Source: Akkermansiaceae bacterium UBA7890 (GTDB lineage: Bacteria; Verrucomicrobiota; Verrucomicrobiia; Verrucomicrobiales; Akkermansiaceae). From it: a stretch of 8,980 nt of DNA. Of the stretch, positions 1 through 5,870 are shown one piece after another. The translations under genes and the position numbers were made by a program. Below the pieces are notes generated by a model. It ran no database searches, was not told the origin of the DNA, and worked only from the letters and a program-made list of their open reading frames with translations. The stretch spans positions 1 to 8,980 of the forward strand of contig DLRK01000119.1 in NCBI GenBank assembly GCA_002501065.1. The letters are read 5' to 3'. Positions within the stretch are counted from its first letter, which is position 1. Every line of letters begins with the position of its first letter.

Positions 1-123
1 ACCGTGGCGTTCGACCATTTCGGCGTTTTGAGCTGCGGGGAGTATCTGGACGCTTCCCAACAGGAAGGTCACAGCCGCTATCGGCCGAACAACTATCGAA
101 ACCAATCGCCTATTGTCTGTCAT
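1..123 (-). CDS. N-terminus of an exported protein of unknown function (partial)
   Basis: An open frame of 41 codons starts at the ATG at 123-121 and runs off the left edge without a stop, so only the N-terminus is visible. It begins MTDNRRLVSIVV and reads as a Sec signal peptide: arginines at residues 5-6, a hydrophobic stretch around residues 7-30, then a small-residue site near PAAQNAE where cleavage is likely. The start is supported by a strong Shine-Dalgarno sequence 7 nt upstream. The gene lies 90 bp downstream of the sialidase-like gene on the same strand and could be co-transcribed with it, giving a minus-strand export operon. The mature part visible here (about 10 residues) is too short to assign a family. 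That this is a real gene start is fairly certain; what it makes is unknown. Confidence 0.72.
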   Translation of the reverse strand, partial: MTDNRRLVSIVVRPIAAVTFLLGSVQILPAAQNAEMVERHG

Positions 124-129
124 GCTCAA

Positions 130-141
130 TTCCTTTCCTTT
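130..141 (-). promoter_or_regulatory. Tandem Shine-Dalgarno motif for the left-edge gene
   Basis: On the minus strand this reads AAAGGAAAGGAA, two overlapping AAGGA motifs. The proximal one sits 7 nt before the ATG at 123-121. It fixes the start of the partial exported protein. Confidence 0.65.
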
Positions 142-213
142 CTGGATGCGGCGAACGTTTCCGCTAACGGGCGGCTATATACCGTACCGTTCAGCGACTT
201 GTTCGCTTTGAGT

Positions 214-1398
214 CTATTCGAGGTCCATTAGCGACTTGATCGGGATCACCGCAAGTTCAGCACTGTTCAGGTTGCCGCGTCGACCACCATTGTTCGAATA
301 GCCTACATAAAGGTTACCATCGTACTCCATCGCGTACGGGTATGAGAGGCTCACTCTATCGGCCGATTCGCCGGGCTTGCCATCATGCCGCGAACGACGA
401 ATGACGAAGATCTTGCTAAATTGGTTTTCATTCGGTTTCGAGAGCGCGATCGTCAGCGGTGTCCGCTTGCCGCCGTTGCCCTTCGCTGTGGTGCAGACAA
501 GGTAACGCTGGCCCGTGCTGAGGATTCCGGCGGCGGGCTTTGAGGTTGTCATCGGCAGATTGCTTGCTGATGACGGCGACCAGTTGCGACCATAATCCTC
601 ACTCTTCGCAACGAGTGCCACTGCATCGGCGCCGTAACGGGCGATGTTGAAGATTGTCTTTCCAGCCACGAATATCGCCGATTCCCCCCACATCGCCTTG
701 ACGCTCTTAGCCACAGGGATCTTCACGAAATCCCACTTCGTGAGGTCGCTGCCATGGCTGATTGCCACCGCAGCGGGGAAGATGCCACTGTTCGAGTAGG
801 GACCCGCGGAAATGCCTGGCATAATCCAGTTCCCGTCAGCCATTTCCACGGGTTGGTTCATCGGCCAGAATCCGTCCTTGACGACGACTCCGTGTTTCTC
901 CCACTTGCCTGTCTTCTCGTTTAGGCGGTAAGCCCTTGTGTGAATGCGCTTCATCTTTCCGTAATAAGCACCTTGAAATGCCCAAAGAGCGCCTTCGTGG
1001 ACATGAAATACTCCGTGGCTAACGGCGAGATCCGGTTCATCTCCAGCATCTATCACTTTGAGCGTGCCCCATGTCCGGCCCCCGTCCTCGCTGACCCGAT
1101 AGTGAGCCTCTTCACTAACCGTGTTCTCGGCGCCCTTGTTGTGCCCGAAGGATGCGTAGAGCTTTCCCTTGTGGTGTGCGAGTCCGACACCGTGGAGGAA
1201 CGTGTAGCCGTCAGACTTCTTATCCCACTTTTTTATGACATGGAAATCGACGTTACTGATCTCAGGCAGTTTTTCAGCCTTCGCCAACATTGCGCCCGGC
1301 TTCCAAATTGGAAAAGGAGCGGGCTCCGCGGCCTGGGACGGCAGTACTGACAGGGTGCTCAGCAGCGTGATAACAAGGATACGTGTGTTCTGAAACAT
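214..1398 (-). CDS. Exported sialidase-like (BNR/Asp-box beta-propeller) protein
   Basis: A 394-residue protein with an N-terminal signal peptide (hydrophobic residues about 7-20, likely cleavage after SQAA near residue 24). Two Asp-box motifs of the S-x-D-x-G-x-x-W type are visible: SEDGGRTW at residues 103-110 and SEDYGRNW at 266-273. These mark a sialidase-type six-bladed beta-propeller. The segment near residues 352-371 (SYPYAMEYDGNLYVGYSNNG) resembles the last blade of GH33-like proteins, and MWGES at 236-240 supplies a candidate active-site glutamate. Full GH33 catalytic residues (arginine triad, Tyr/Glu pair) could not be assigned by eye, so true sialidase activity is not shown; many exported planctomycete/verrucomicrobial relatives have unknown sugar targets. 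The start at 1398 is supported by AAGGA 8 nt upstream. It lies 44 bp downstream of the DUF2314-like ORF on the same strand, probably in one transcript with the left-edge gene. Confidence 0.85.
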   Translation of the reverse strand: MFQNTRILVITLLSTLSVLPSQAAEPAPFPIWKPGAMLAKAEKLPEISNVDFHVIKKWDKKSDGYTFLHGVGLAHHKGKLYASFGHNKGAENTVSEEAHYRVSEDGGRTWGTLKVIDAGDEPDLAVSHGVFHVHEGALWAFQGAYYGKMKRIHTRAYRLNEKTGKWEKHGVVVKDGFWPMNQPVEMADGNWIMPGISAGPYSNSGIFPAAVAISHGSDLTKWDFVKIPVAKSVKAMWGESAIFVAGKTIFNIARYGADAVALVAKSEDYGRNWSPSSASNLPMTTSKPAAGILSTGQRYLVCTTAKGNGGKRTPLTIALSKPNENQFSKIFVIRRSRHDGKPGESADRVSLSYPYAMEYDGNLYVGYSNNGGRRGNLNSAELAVIPIKSLMDLE

Positions 1399-1406
1399 GT
1401 GATTAT

Positions 1407-1412
1407 TCCTTT
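1407..1412 (-). promoter_or_regulatory. Shine-Dalgarno of the sialidase-like gene
   Basis: The minus strand reads AAAGGA, with 8 nt between it and the ATG at 1398-1396. It supports that start. Confidence 0.6.
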
Positions 1413-1442
1413 CTTTGCGAACATTGAAAGTGAGACGCGGCG

Positions 1443-1709
1443 CTAGCCGTTGCCTCCACTGCCCTGTTCGCTCTTATTAGCCTCAACGCGTCGCTTTTCT
1501 ATCACATCTATTGTGAATCCTCCTTTCCTGGAGCCATCCCGCGAGGGGATCACCCAATCAATCACTTCTTCCGGTTGAGGTGTGATTTCGTCTCCCTTTT
1601 TATGCTTCTTAATAGTGATAGGATCGACCGCAAGAATGCCCGCTGCATCTTTTCGTTCAGGATGTCCTTTGATTTTCTCTTCCGTATCCATAGTAAATGC
1701 TGATTCCAT
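1443..1709 (-). CDS. Short ORF with DUF2314-like C-terminal tail, probably a truncated paralogue
   Basis: The frame ends at TAG 1445-1443. Its last 66 residues match, almost residue for residue, the tail of the gene at the right edge of the window. The tail resembles the C-terminal half of DUF2314 domains: a GILAVDP turn, a lysine-rich KKHKKGDEI segment, then PEEVIDWVI...DG...GGFTIDVIEKRR, where the D-W and G-G-[FY]-T-I signature is typical. Upstream of the shared part, the ORF has an unrelated lead of about 22 residues (from MESAFTMDTEEK), so the first half of the domain is missing. No convincing ribosome-binding site was found for the ATG at 1709 or the alternative at 1691. The frame stays open further upstream (to 1847) but there it runs through a repeat element, so the longer form is unlikely. 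Most likely a gene remnant left by duplication; a short expressed protein is possible. It precedes the sialidase-like gene. Confidence 0.45.
   Translation of the reverse strand: MESAFTMDTEEKIKGHPERKDAAGILAVDPITIKKHKKGDEITPQPEEVIDWVIPSRDGSRKGGFTIDVIEKRRVEANKSEQGSGGNG
1446..1644. repeat. Direct repeat, left copy (DUF2314-like tail)
   Basis: A 199-bp segment repeated at 8752-8950 in the same orientation, without indels and with about 12 mismatches by hand count (near 94% identity). Homology stops abruptly at both ends: at the stop codon on one side and just past GCCCGCT on the other. It codes for the last 66 residues of the DUF2314-like ORF. Confidence 0.9.
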
Positions 1710-1730
1710 CAAGAAGTCGCGCTTAGCGCT

Positions 1731-1799
1731 TGCACCCCCACTTTCCCCGGGCCCTGGGCCTCCCTGCGAACCCGGCCTGAAAAAGCGATTTACTAGCAG
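1731..1799 (+). repeat. Intergenic repeat element, copy A (subtype 1)
   Basis: First of four related elements. It starts TGCACCCCCAC, continues with CCCCGGGCCCTGGGCC, then TCCCTGCGAA, and ends CCCGGCCTG-AAAAAGCGATT-TACTAGCAG. Its core contains a short inverted repeat (GGCC-CTG-GGCC). It lies between the divergently oriented DUF2314-like ORF and the sulfatase, ending about 50 bp before the sulfatase start. Confidence 0.85.
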
Positions 1800-1839
1800 G
1801 GAACAGGTGAGAGAATTGTGAAAGCGATGATGAACCCAC

Positions 1840-1844
1840 AAGGA
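1840..1844 (+). promoter_or_regulatory. Shine-Dalgarno of the sulfatase gene
   Basis: AAGGA with 5 nt to the ATG at 1850. It favours this start over the in-frame ATG at 1862. Confidence 0.55.
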
Positions 1845-1849
1845 CACGC

Positions 1850-3220
1850 ATGAACCGATCCATGAAAGCGCCCATGGCCGCGGTGCTTCTGACCGCCTGC
1901 GCGATAACGGTAAGCGCGCAGTCCCGACCCAACATCGTCTTGATGATGGCCGATGATCTCGGCTACGAGTGCCTCAGCGCCAACGGCGGTGCCCCCTATC
2001 GCACACCTGTCCTCGACGAACTCGCCGCACAGGGCCTGCGCTTCACCAACTGCGTCGCCCAACCCCTGTGTACGCCCTCGAGGGCGAAGATCATGACCGG
2101 TCGTTACAACTTCCGGAACTACAAGACATTCGGCCTTCTCGACCCGCGCGAGAAGACCTTCGGCCACGTCCTGCGCAAGGCCGGCTACGCGACCTGCATC
2201 GTCGGCAAGTGGCAACTCGGTCGCGACCGAAAGCTCATTGATCACTTCGGTTTCGACGAGTACTGCCTGTGGTGGCTGGAGAACAAGGGGCCACGGTTCG
2301 GCAATGTCGGTGAACTCATCCAAAACGGCGAGGTCCTGCCCGGCAAGAAGGGTGAATACGGCCCTGATGTTGTCTCCAACTTCATGCTCGACTTCATCAG
2401 CAGGCACAAGAAAGAGCCCTTCTTCTGCTATTACCCGATGATCCTGACCCACAGTCCCTTCGTCGCCACACCCGATTCCGGTGAGGGCCAGAAATCCAAC
2501 GAGGAATATTTCGCGGACATGGTCTCCTACACCGACAAGATCGTCGGTCGCATCCGCGACCACCTCGTCGACCTGGGTATCGCCGAAAACACCCTGCTCC
2601 TCTTCACCGGAGACAACGGAACCGGCAGAGGCATCAAGAATGGTGCTGTCGATGGCCAACCCTGGCCTGGCGGCAAGGCGAGCAACGCCAACGAAACCGG
2701 TTCGCGCGTGCCGCTGGTCGCTTACTGGCCGGCAGGCGGTGTCCGCGGCAAGGTCTTCGACGACCCCATCGACTTCTCGGACTTCCTGCCCAGTCTCGCC
2801 GAGCTGGCAGGAACCTCTTTGCCCGAAGACATCACCATCGACGGCCACAGTTTCGCCGGCCGCCTGCGTGGTGATGCCGACCACAAACCGCGCGACTGGG
2901 CCTACCTGTGTTACTACGGCAAGAAGCGAGGGCAAGCGTCGCACTTCGTTCGCGATACGCGCTACAAGCTCTACGAGGGTGAACGCTTCTTCGATTTCCT
3001 CGCAGATCCCCTGCACAAGAACCCCATCGACCCCACCCAGGCTGGCCAAGAAGCGCGAGATGCCTTCGAAGCACTCGGAAAGGCCTTGGCGAGCATGCGA
3101 CGTGAAATCGCCACCGAGGACGAGCGCTTCGACGCAAAGACGAGCTTCGGAGCGAAGGACCGACAAGCTGGAGATGAGCAGGGCGCAAAGACCAGGCAAA
3201 AGAAGCGCAAGAAGAAATAG
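1850..3220 (+). CDS. Exported family S1 (formylglycine-dependent) sulfatase
   Basis: A 456-residue arylsulfatase-type enzyme that would hydrolyse sulfate esters, probably on polysaccharide, outside the cytoplasm. A signal peptide covers residues 1-23 (cleavage after VSA). Family motifs in order: PNIVLMMADDLGY at 27-39 (metal-binding D35, D36); CTPSR at 74-78, the C-x-P-S-R sulfatase signature whose Cys74 must be converted to formylglycine by a maturation enzyme not encoded here; GKWQLG at 119-124; THSPF at 200-204; TGDNGT at 253-258 (metal ligands D255, N256); and K276 in PGGKA. The usual histidine of GKWHLG is glutamine here, a variant that may alter sulfate binding. The length is normal for the family. 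The C-terminus ends in a strongly basic KKRKKK tail. Codon use is biased to C/G endings, unlike the sialidase gene. The gene stands alone between repeat elements A and B, reading away from the minus-strand genes. Confidence 0.95.
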   Translation: MNRSMKAPMAAVLLTACAITVSAQSRPNIVLMMADDLGYECLSANGGAPYRTPVLDELAAQGLRFTNCVAQPLCTPSRAKIMTGRYNFRNYKTFGLLDPREKTFGHVLRKAGYATCIVGKWQLGRDRKLIDHFGFDEYCLWWLENKGPRFGNVGELIQNGEVLPGKKGEYGPDVVSNFMLDFISRHKKEPFFCYYPMILTHSPFVATPDSGEGQKSNEEYFADMVSYTDKIVGRIRDHLVDLGIAENTLLLFTGDNGTGRGIKNGAVDGQPWPGGKASNANETGSRVPLVAYWPAGGVRGKVFDDPIDFSDFLPSLAELAGTSLPEDITIDGHSFAGRLRGDADHKPRDWAYLCYYGKKRGQASHFVRDTRYKLYEGERFFDFLADPLHKNPIDPTQAGQEARDAFEALGKALASMRREIATEDERFDAKTSFGAKDRQAGDEQGAKTRQKKRKKK

Positions 3221-3404
3221 TCCTCCGAAAGGCTCACCGCGCTGACCCGATTCTCGGCCCAGGCTTCATGAGCCTTTCTCAGGCGGACAACGATCTTTTG
3301 GAGCGTCCCCCTGAAGAACTGGACAGGCAATAAGGAGACCTTTTCTCTTCGGCTTGGAGGCTTCGCCAGTGGATTTCCGATGGAACTGAACCCCTTCCGC
3401 CCCC
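3221..3404. other. Intergenic region downstream of the sulfatase
   Basis: No convincing gene. The only notable structures are a small hairpin at 3261-3275 and a 21-codon ATG frame at 3268-3333 without a ribosome-binding site, which I do not regard as a gene. It ends at repeat element B. Confidence 0.5.
3261..3280 (+). terminator. Weak candidate terminator after the sulfatase
   Basis: AGGCT-TCATG-AGCCT forms a perfect 5-bp stem followed by TTTCTC, 40 bp past the sulfatase stop. The stem is short and the T-run interrupted, so this is a tentative call. Confidence 0.25.
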
Positions 3405-3472
3405 TGCACCCCCACCTTCCCCGGCTCCTCAGCCTCCAGGAAATCCGGCCTGAAAAAGCGATTCCCTGGCAG
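3405..3472 (+). repeat. Intergenic repeat element, copy B (subtype 2)
   Basis: Second copy. It starts TGCACCCCCACCTTCCCCGG, then has the subtype-2 core CTCCTCAGCCTCCAGGAA in place of the GGGCCCTGGGCC core of copies A and C, then CCGGCCTGAAAAAGCGATT and a slightly diverged end (CCCTGGCAG). It ends 13 bp before the TTG start of the next ORF. Confidence 0.85.
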
Positions 3473-3485
3473 CAAGGCGAAGAGG

Positions 3486-4016
3486 TTGAGGCGGCTGAAG
3501 AGGCCCAGAAGCAGCCCCACCCCCGCGTGGATTGGCTTTGCTGCCTGCGCCTGGGGGGTGGTAGTGAGTTGCATGGACGATGAGTTCAACATGCTGGGAG
3601 CGGCTCAGCGCCAGCAGAACCTGAGGCAGAACGAGGCCACCAGGCAGGAGATTGGCGTGATGATCGACCCGGAGTATCCCTTCCCTCCCGAAGCCGCAGT
3701 GAAGGCAGGCTATAAATCCGTCCCCATGTTGATTGTGGCGGGAACTCAAGATCCTTTCTTTGGCGGTAAGGCACCGATCATCGCCGAAGCAAAAGCGGCG
3801 GGCCTGGGTAACGTGGAATGGATGTGGGACAACCTGCGCAAAGCAATTGAGGAGCAGAAGGACTCACCCCACAAGCTTGTGGTGGCGAAGGCTGGTCATG
3901 TGCCGACTGTTAAGACACCCGGACACCCAATCCATAATGACGTGGACACATATATCCGCAAGGCCGTCTCATCGCGCACGTCCGATCCATTTGAAGAGGC
4001 TACCGATAAGAATTGA
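3486..4016 (+). pseudogene. Truncated alpha/beta-hydrolase fragment with a lipoprotein-like N-terminus
   Basis: A 176-codon frame from TTG at 3486; AAGG lies 8 nt upstream. Internal ATGs at 3573 and 3591 are alternatives. Residues 1-29 look like a lipoprotein signal: basic MRRLKRPR, hydrophobic AWIGFAACAWGVV, then VVSC as lipobox. A glutamine/asparagine-rich stretch follows (about residues 36-55). From about residue 77 it reads like the C-terminal part of an alpha/beta hydrolase: VPMLIVAGTQDPF (acid residue of a triad) and KLVVAKAGHVPT (candidate catalytic histidine). The strands before and the nucleophile Ser motif are absent, so it cannot be a complete hydrolase. I infer a 3' fragment of a hydrolase gene joined to another 5' end next to repeat element B. 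Its stop lies 10 bp before the two-domain hydrolase gene, so the two could share a transcript. It may still be translated as a short protein. Confidence 0.5.
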
Positions 4017-4026
4017 GACCGACATC

Positions 4027-5526
4027 ATGAAGAACATCCCTTGTGCCTTGAGCGTCTGGGCTATCAGCTTTGGCTTTCTCTGCCCTTTGTTTGCGCAGGA
4101 TACGCCCGCGCCGAAAGCGGCTTCCGGTCTCAGTAGCAAGAAGGGAGCGGGGAAGATCTTTCCACCCAATTCAAAATTCCTGAAGGTTGCAGGACATGAT
4201 TGCTATTTGGCTCTACCGGAGAACGTCAAGGCTGGGGAGAAGACCCCGTGGTTATGGTATTGTCCCAGCGACTATAAGTTGCCCGGAAAACTCGAGCAGT
4301 GGATGATGAAGAAGTGCCTGGACAATGGCATCGCGGTCGCCGGAATCGATGTGAAGGGAGATTTCGGAACGCCGGACGGACGAAAGATTTTCACCGCGTT
4401 TTATAAGGAGCTGACCGAAAATCACGGACTGACAAAGAAGGTTTGCCTCTTGGCGCGCAGCTACGGTGGAACGCAGATGTACAACTGGGCTGTCGAACAT
4501 CCCGAGTCGATCGCCTGCCTCGCTGGCATTTACCCAGTCTGCAATCTGGCCAGTTACCCGGGGCTGAAATCCGCCGCCGGCAAATACCGAATGTCCCAAG
4601 AGAAACTCACCAAGGAACTCAAGAAGCATAATCCCATCGACCGCCTGGACCCGCTGGCCAGGGCGAAGGTGCCGATCTATCACAACACCGGGGATATCGA
4701 CACCTTGGTGCCGCCGAAAGATAACTCCTTCATCGTGGAAGAACGCTACAAGGCGCTTGGAGGAGAGATCACGGTCACGGTCTTCAAGGGACAGGGGCAC
4801 AACTACTGGACCGGGTTCTTTGAGGATGAAGCGATGGCGGCCTTCATCATCAAGCACGGAAAGAATGCGGCTTCGATCCCCAAGGTATTGATCGTTGGTG
4901 ACTCGATCTCCGGTGGCTATAGCAAATCCCTGATCAAGCTCTTGGAGGGTAAGGCGGAGATGGTCAAACTTGGCGCTGTTGCGACCTACAGGATCAATAA
5001 AGAGGCATTCTGGCATTCCAATGGTAGCGCAAAGAGTCTGGATTTTGGCAGCGCCAAGGCATGCATTGCGGATTTTGAACGTTTCGAGAGGCATCTCTCA
5101 GAAACCAAATACGATGTGATTCATTTCAACTTCGGTCTGAACGACATCTTTCGCGGTCGGAACGGAGCATGGCACAACCCTGTTGATCAGTATGCCAAGG
5201 ATCTGGCAACGATCGTGGCCTTGCTGAAATCCAACGGAGCAGAGGTCATCTGGGCCACCACCACCCCGATCCCGGCGAATGCCCCTCATAATCCCGAGGG
5301 CGACGACCTCATCTACAATGCTGCCGCCGAAAAGGTGATGAAGGAGCACAGTATTCCCATCAACGATTTGCATAGCGTTGTGACCACGTGGGATGGCTAT
5401 GCCGAATGGAAGAAGGGCGACGACGTTCATTTTGCCGGTAACGTCTACGGCAAAATGGCCGAGCAGGTGACGCAGAAGATCAGTGAACAGCTCAAGATTC
5501 GACGAAATCGCAGCAAAGAGCAGTGA
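4027..5526 (+). CDS. Exported two-domain esterase: alpha/beta hydrolase fused to SGNH/GDSL hydrolase
   Basis: A 499-residue protein beginning at ATG 4027, chosen because a signal peptide starts there (residues 1-23, cleavage after LFA); the frame is open further upstream but overlaps the preceding ORF. The Shine-Dalgarno is weak. Domain 1 (about 45-280) is an alpha/beta hydrolase: nucleophile elbow LLARSYGG with S145 (A-R-S-Y-G instead of strict G-x-S-x-G), acid D223 or D225 in NTGDIDTLVPP, and H258 in GQGHNYW. Domain 2 (about 285-490) is an SGNH hydrolase: VLIVGDSISGGY with S293 (block I), FGLND with N372 (block III), and D465-x-x-H468 in GDDVHFAG (block V). Both triads look complete, so it may carry two ester-cleaving sites, for example removing acyl groups from a polysaccharide; the substrate is not evident. 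It follows the hydrolase fragment by 10 bp and is followed by repeat element C. Codon use is mixed rather than strongly C/G-ending. Confidence 0.88.
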   Translation: MKNIPCALSVWAISFGFLCPLFAQDTPAPKAASGLSSKKGAGKIFPPNSKFLKVAGHDCYLALPENVKAGEKTPWLWYCPSDYKLPGKLEQWMMKKCLDNGIAVAGIDVKGDFGTPDGRKIFTAFYKELTENHGLTKKVCLLARSYGGTQMYNWAVEHPESIACLAGIYPVCNLASYPGLKSAAGKYRMSQEKLTKELKKHNPIDRLDPLARAKVPIYHNTGDIDTLVPPKDNSFIVEERYKALGGEITVTVFKGQGHNYWTGFFEDEAMAAFIIKHGKNAASIPKVLIVGDSISGGYSKSLIKLLEGKAEMVKLGAVATYRINKEAFWHSNGSAKSLDFGSAKACIADFERFERHLSETKYDVIHFNFGLNDIFRGRNGAWHNPVDQYAKDLATIVALLKSNGAEVIWATTTPIPANAPHNPEGDDLIYNAAAEKVMKEHSIPINDLHSVVTTWDGYAEWKKGDDVHFAGNVYGKMAEQVTQKISEQLKIRRNRSKEQ

Positions 5527-5604
5527 TATCAATGAGCGTAGATGAACCCCGCGATTTCCCGATGAGTGGTCGCCGAATCTGGAGGACTGGTATGGCAGTG
5601 GGAG

Positions 5605-5661
5605 CGGGCCCGGGCCCTGGGCCTCCCTGTGAACCCGGCCTGTAAAAGCGATTTACTGGCA
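5605..5661 (+). repeat. Intergenic repeat element, copy C (subtype 1)
   Basis: Third copy. Its core CGGGCCCTGGGCCTCCCTG matches copy A; it ends GAACCCGGCCTG then TAAAAGCGATTTACTGGCA. The left arm has diverged and instead carries the perfect palindrome GGGCCCGGGCCC at 5606-5617. It lies 78 bp after the stop of the two-domain hydrolase gene. Confidence 0.85.
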
Positions 5662-5785
5662 ACATCTCTGCCAAGAGGATATGGGAGCGCCTATTCGCGG
5701 CGGCGACCGTTCCTTTTTGCGACATAATGATCGATCCCATTTGAACCTCCCCCGTTTTTCGCCCGCTTCTGAAATTTCTGTGGAT

Positions 5786-5808
5786 CTCGGGCGTTTATAT
5801 GACCCGAG
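5786..5808. promoter_or_regulatory. Inverted repeat in the leader of the transglutaminase-like gene
   Basis: CTCGGG and CCCGAG form a perfect 6-bp stem around an 11-nt loop (CGTTTATATGA) that contains a TTATAT -10-like sequence. It is 62 bp upstream of the ATG at 5871 and could be an operator or a leader hairpin. Function is inferred only. Confidence 0.3.
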
Positions 5809-5870
5809 CATGGCCCGGCAACGGCCGCGAACTGGACGGTCACCGAATCCATGCAACCCTCAGAAAATCT

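Larger units (their letters stand above)
5527..5870. other. Intergenic region holding repeat C and an inverted repeat
   Basis: This stretch of 344 bp has no convincing gene. It contains repeat element C (5605-5661), a CATAAT hexamer at 5723-5728 that could be a -10 box but lacks a clear -35 partner, and a hairpin-forming inverted repeat at 5786-5808. It probably holds the promoter and leader of the transglutaminase-like gene. Confidence 0.5.

Noticed and set aside
940..1350. 136-codon plus-strand frame inside the sialidase-like gene
   Set aside because: Antisense to a gene with clear Asp boxes and signal peptide; no motif of its own.
1710..1847. Upstream extension of the left DUF2314-like ORF to 1847
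   Set aside because: The added codons are mostly repeat element A plus the region before the sulfatase start, with no ribosome-binding site.
1793..3199. Open frame of 468 codons on the minus strand
   Set aside because: Antisense shadow of the sulfatase; the plus-strand frame has all sulfatase motifs and a signal peptide.
3268..3333. 21-codon ATG frame downstream of the sulfatase
   Set aside because: No ribosome-binding site, overlaps a possible terminator hairpin and shows no recognisable motif.
5799..5870. Upstream in-frame ATG for the transglutaminase-like gene
   Set aside because: It would place 24 polar residues before a clear signal peptide, and the ATG lies in the loop of the inverted repeat.
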